Positions 62,774 through 64,000 of a stretch of DNA of 64,000 nt are shown one piece after another. Source of the stretch: Knoellia sinensis KCTC 19936. Lineage in GTDB: Bacteria > Actinomycetota > Actinomycetes > Actinomycetales > Dermatophilaceae. Position 1 is the stretch's first letter, and every line of letters starts with the position of its first letter. The notes below the pieces were generated by a model that worked only from the letters and a program-made list of their open reading frames with translations, ran no database searches and was not told where the DNA came from. Made by a program: the position numbers and the translations under genes. The stretch spans positions 186,001-250,000 of the forward strand of contig NZ_AVPJ01000005.1 of assembly GCF_000768705.1 (NCBI RefSeq), in the 5' to 3' direction.

Positions 62774-64000
62774 TTGGACCTGATGAGTTATGTGCAGATC
62801 ATCCGTCGTCGATGGCGGACGTTGGTCACCGTCGCTCTCGGGGTGCTCGCGCTCGCGGCTGCATTGACCTTGCTGTCCACGCCGCAATACACGTCGAGCA
62901 CGCAGTTCTTCGTGTCGACGGCAGACTCGGCCAACAGCAGCCAGCTTGCCCAGGGTGGGACCTTCACGCAGCAACGCGTGAAGTCGTACAGCGAATTGCT
63001 CAAGGCCCCGAAATTGCTGGACCCGGTCATCGCGGAATCTGGGGTGGATCTCACACCCACCACCCTGGGCGAGAAGATCACGGCGACCACGCCGCCGGAC
63101 ACGGTCCTCATCGACGTGACCGTGACGGACGCGAGTCCCACCAGGGCGCGTGACATCGCCGCGGGTATCGCGGAGGTCTTCCCGACTGTGGTCTCGGACT
63201 TGGAGAAGGTCAGCCCGTCGGCCGACAGCCCCGTCAAGGTCACGCTCCTTCGAGACCCCACCGTGGCCGAGTCGCCGGTGAGTCCCAACCCGGTTCGCAA
63301 CATCGCTCTCGGACTGGTGCTCGGCCTGCTGCTCGGGTTCGGCGCAGCGGTCCTCAAGCACCTCATGGACACCAAGTTGCGGTCCAAGGAGGACGTCGAG
63401 GTGTTGACCGACGCCGTCCTCCTGGGAGGCATCCCGTTCGACCCCGACGCCGACAAGCACCCGCTCATCATCCAGGCCGACCCTCATGCCGGTCGTGCCG
63501 AGGCCTTCCGCGCCTTGCGGACCAACCTCCAGTTCATTGATGCCGCCAACCACCCGCGAGTCATGGTGGTCACGTCAGCGATCGCGAACGAAGGCAAGAC
63601 GAGCACTACGGCCAACCTCGCGCTGGCGATGGCGGAGTCGGGTGCCAGCGTCTGCGTGGTCGAGGGAGACCTGCGCCGTCCACGGCTGCTGAACTACCTC
63701 GGTCTCCCGGGGTCGGTCGGGCTGACCGACGTCCTCATCGGCCGCTACACGGTTGACGACGTCCTCCAGCCGTTCGGCGACCAGTCTCTGTCGGTGCTGG
63801 GCGCGGGCGCCAGCCCGCCCAATCCCAGCGAGCTGCTTGGGTCGACGGCGATGCGCACCCTGCTCGATGACCTGCGTCGGCGCTTCGACTACGTCCTTGT
63901 CGACGGTGCGCCGATCCTTCCCGTCACCGACTCGTCCGTCCTCACCCGACTTGCCGACGGCGCGCTCGTCGTGGCCGGGAGCGGCATCGTCAACAAGACG
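62774..64000 (+). CDS. Wzz-type chain-length regulator fused to BY-kinase (partial)
   Basis: First 409 aa of a protein cut by the window end. Wzz domain with TM1 about 15-35 (LVTVALGVLALAAALTLLS), an extracytoplasmic region, and TM2 about 178-198 (NIALGLVLGLLLGFGAAVL). A bacterial tyrosine-kinase domain follows: Walker A IANEGKTSTTANLALAMAES, Walker A' CVVEGDLRRPRLL (Glu for the usual Asp), Walker B YVLVDGAPILPVTDS. It controls chain length of the polysaccharide. AAGGA is 6 nt before TTG 62774, the likely start; ATG 62783 is the alternative. Divergent from the operon across 149 nt. Confidence 0.92.
   Translation, partial: MDLMSYVQIIRRRWRTLVTVALGVLALAAALTLLSTPQYTSSTQFFVSTADSANSSQLAQGGTFTQQRVKSYSELLKAPKLLDPVIAESGVDLTPTTLGEKITATTPPDTVLIDVTVTDASPTRARDIAAGIAEVFPTVVSDLEKVSPSADSPVKVTLLRDPTVAESPVSPNPVRNIALGLVLGLLLGFGAAVLKHLMDTKLRSKEDVEVLTDAVLLGGIPFDPDADKHPLIIQADPHAGRAEAFRALRTNLQFIDAANHPRVMVVTSAIANEGKTSTTANLALAMAESGASVCVVEGDLRRPRLLNYLGLPGSVGLTDVLIGRYTVDDVLQPFGDQSLSVLGAGASPPNPSELLGSTAMRTLLDDLRRRFDYVLVDGAPILPVTDSSVLTRLADGALVVAGSGIVNKT

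Overview
The window looks like chromosomal DNA of a high-GC actinobacterium. The evidence is third positions that are nearly all G or C, frequent GTG starts, 4-nt ATGA/GTGA gene overlaps, leaderless-type promoters, GAF-ANTAR regulators, a SigB/F/G-type sigma factor and a monomeric isocitrate dehydrogenase. A member of the Micrococcales, perhaps Intrasporangiaceae, is my best guess; this is inference, and no 16S or other marker is present. I see no rRNA, tRNA, CRISPR array, transposase or replication origin.

Layout. 0.1-1.6 kb: secreted subtilase. 1.8-4.8 kb: three-gene overlapping operon (N-formylglutamate amidohydrolase, QEGLA/DUF1704 metallopeptidase, RimK-like ATP-grasp). 4.9-7.0 kb: large KatE-type catalase. 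7.2-8.8 kb: CGNR regulator with AzlCD amino-acid exporter. 8.8-15.1 kb: TerC protein, secreted PQQ-type sugar dehydrogenase, glycosyltransferase plus debranching-type enzyme. 15.1-24.8 kb: a stress and regulation region with a sigma factor, three GAF-ANTAR proteins, two paralogous small proteins of unknown family, a short-chain dehydrogenase, an MscS-related membrane protein, a PRC/DUF2382 protein and several small proteins. 25.0-27.1 kb: FAD oxidoreductase-Rieske fusion and a PCu(A)C-like lipoprotein. 27.3-33.0 kb: complete Opp/Dpp-type peptide ABC transporter. 33.1-36.5 kb: response regulator, histidine kinase, GerMN lipoprotein and a membrane protein. 36.7-43.4 kb: malate dehydrogenase, GalE, an acetyltransferase, HipBA with three evenly spaced operators, and isocitrate dehydrogenase. 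43.5-45.5 kb: PIN/ImmA-IrrE/XRE cassette behind an antitoxin-like small gene. 45.7-48.9 kb: aquaporin, acyltransferase, UDP-glucose dehydrogenase. 49.3-64 kb: a cell-surface polysaccharide locus.

The polysaccharide locus reads as one leftward operon of eleven genes. Eight of its junctions are 4-nt overlaps. Upstream it encodes a PglF/E/C/D-like route to a bacillosamine-type sugar and its lipid-linked initiation, then a glycosyltransferase and a CapE/F/G set for UDP-L-FucNAc, then a Wzy-like polymerase, a two-domain glycosyltransferase and a Wzx-like flippase. A Wzz/BY-kinase gene diverges from its promoter end and runs off the window. The distal 49.3-53.9 kb is less GC-rich and contains a gene remnant, so it looks like the exchanged, strain-variable part.

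The most unusual signal is a short word, CGGCATAC (often ACGGCATACG). I count 28 copies of the octamer (29 of GGCATAC) on the two strands, where about 2-3 are expected by chance. Most lie in coding sequence, where rare codons build the word. Eight copies form four inverted pairs that make the strong hairpins at gene ends. This is the layout known for DNA-uptake sequences of Neisseria and Haemophilus, which have not, to my knowledge, been described in Actinobacteria.
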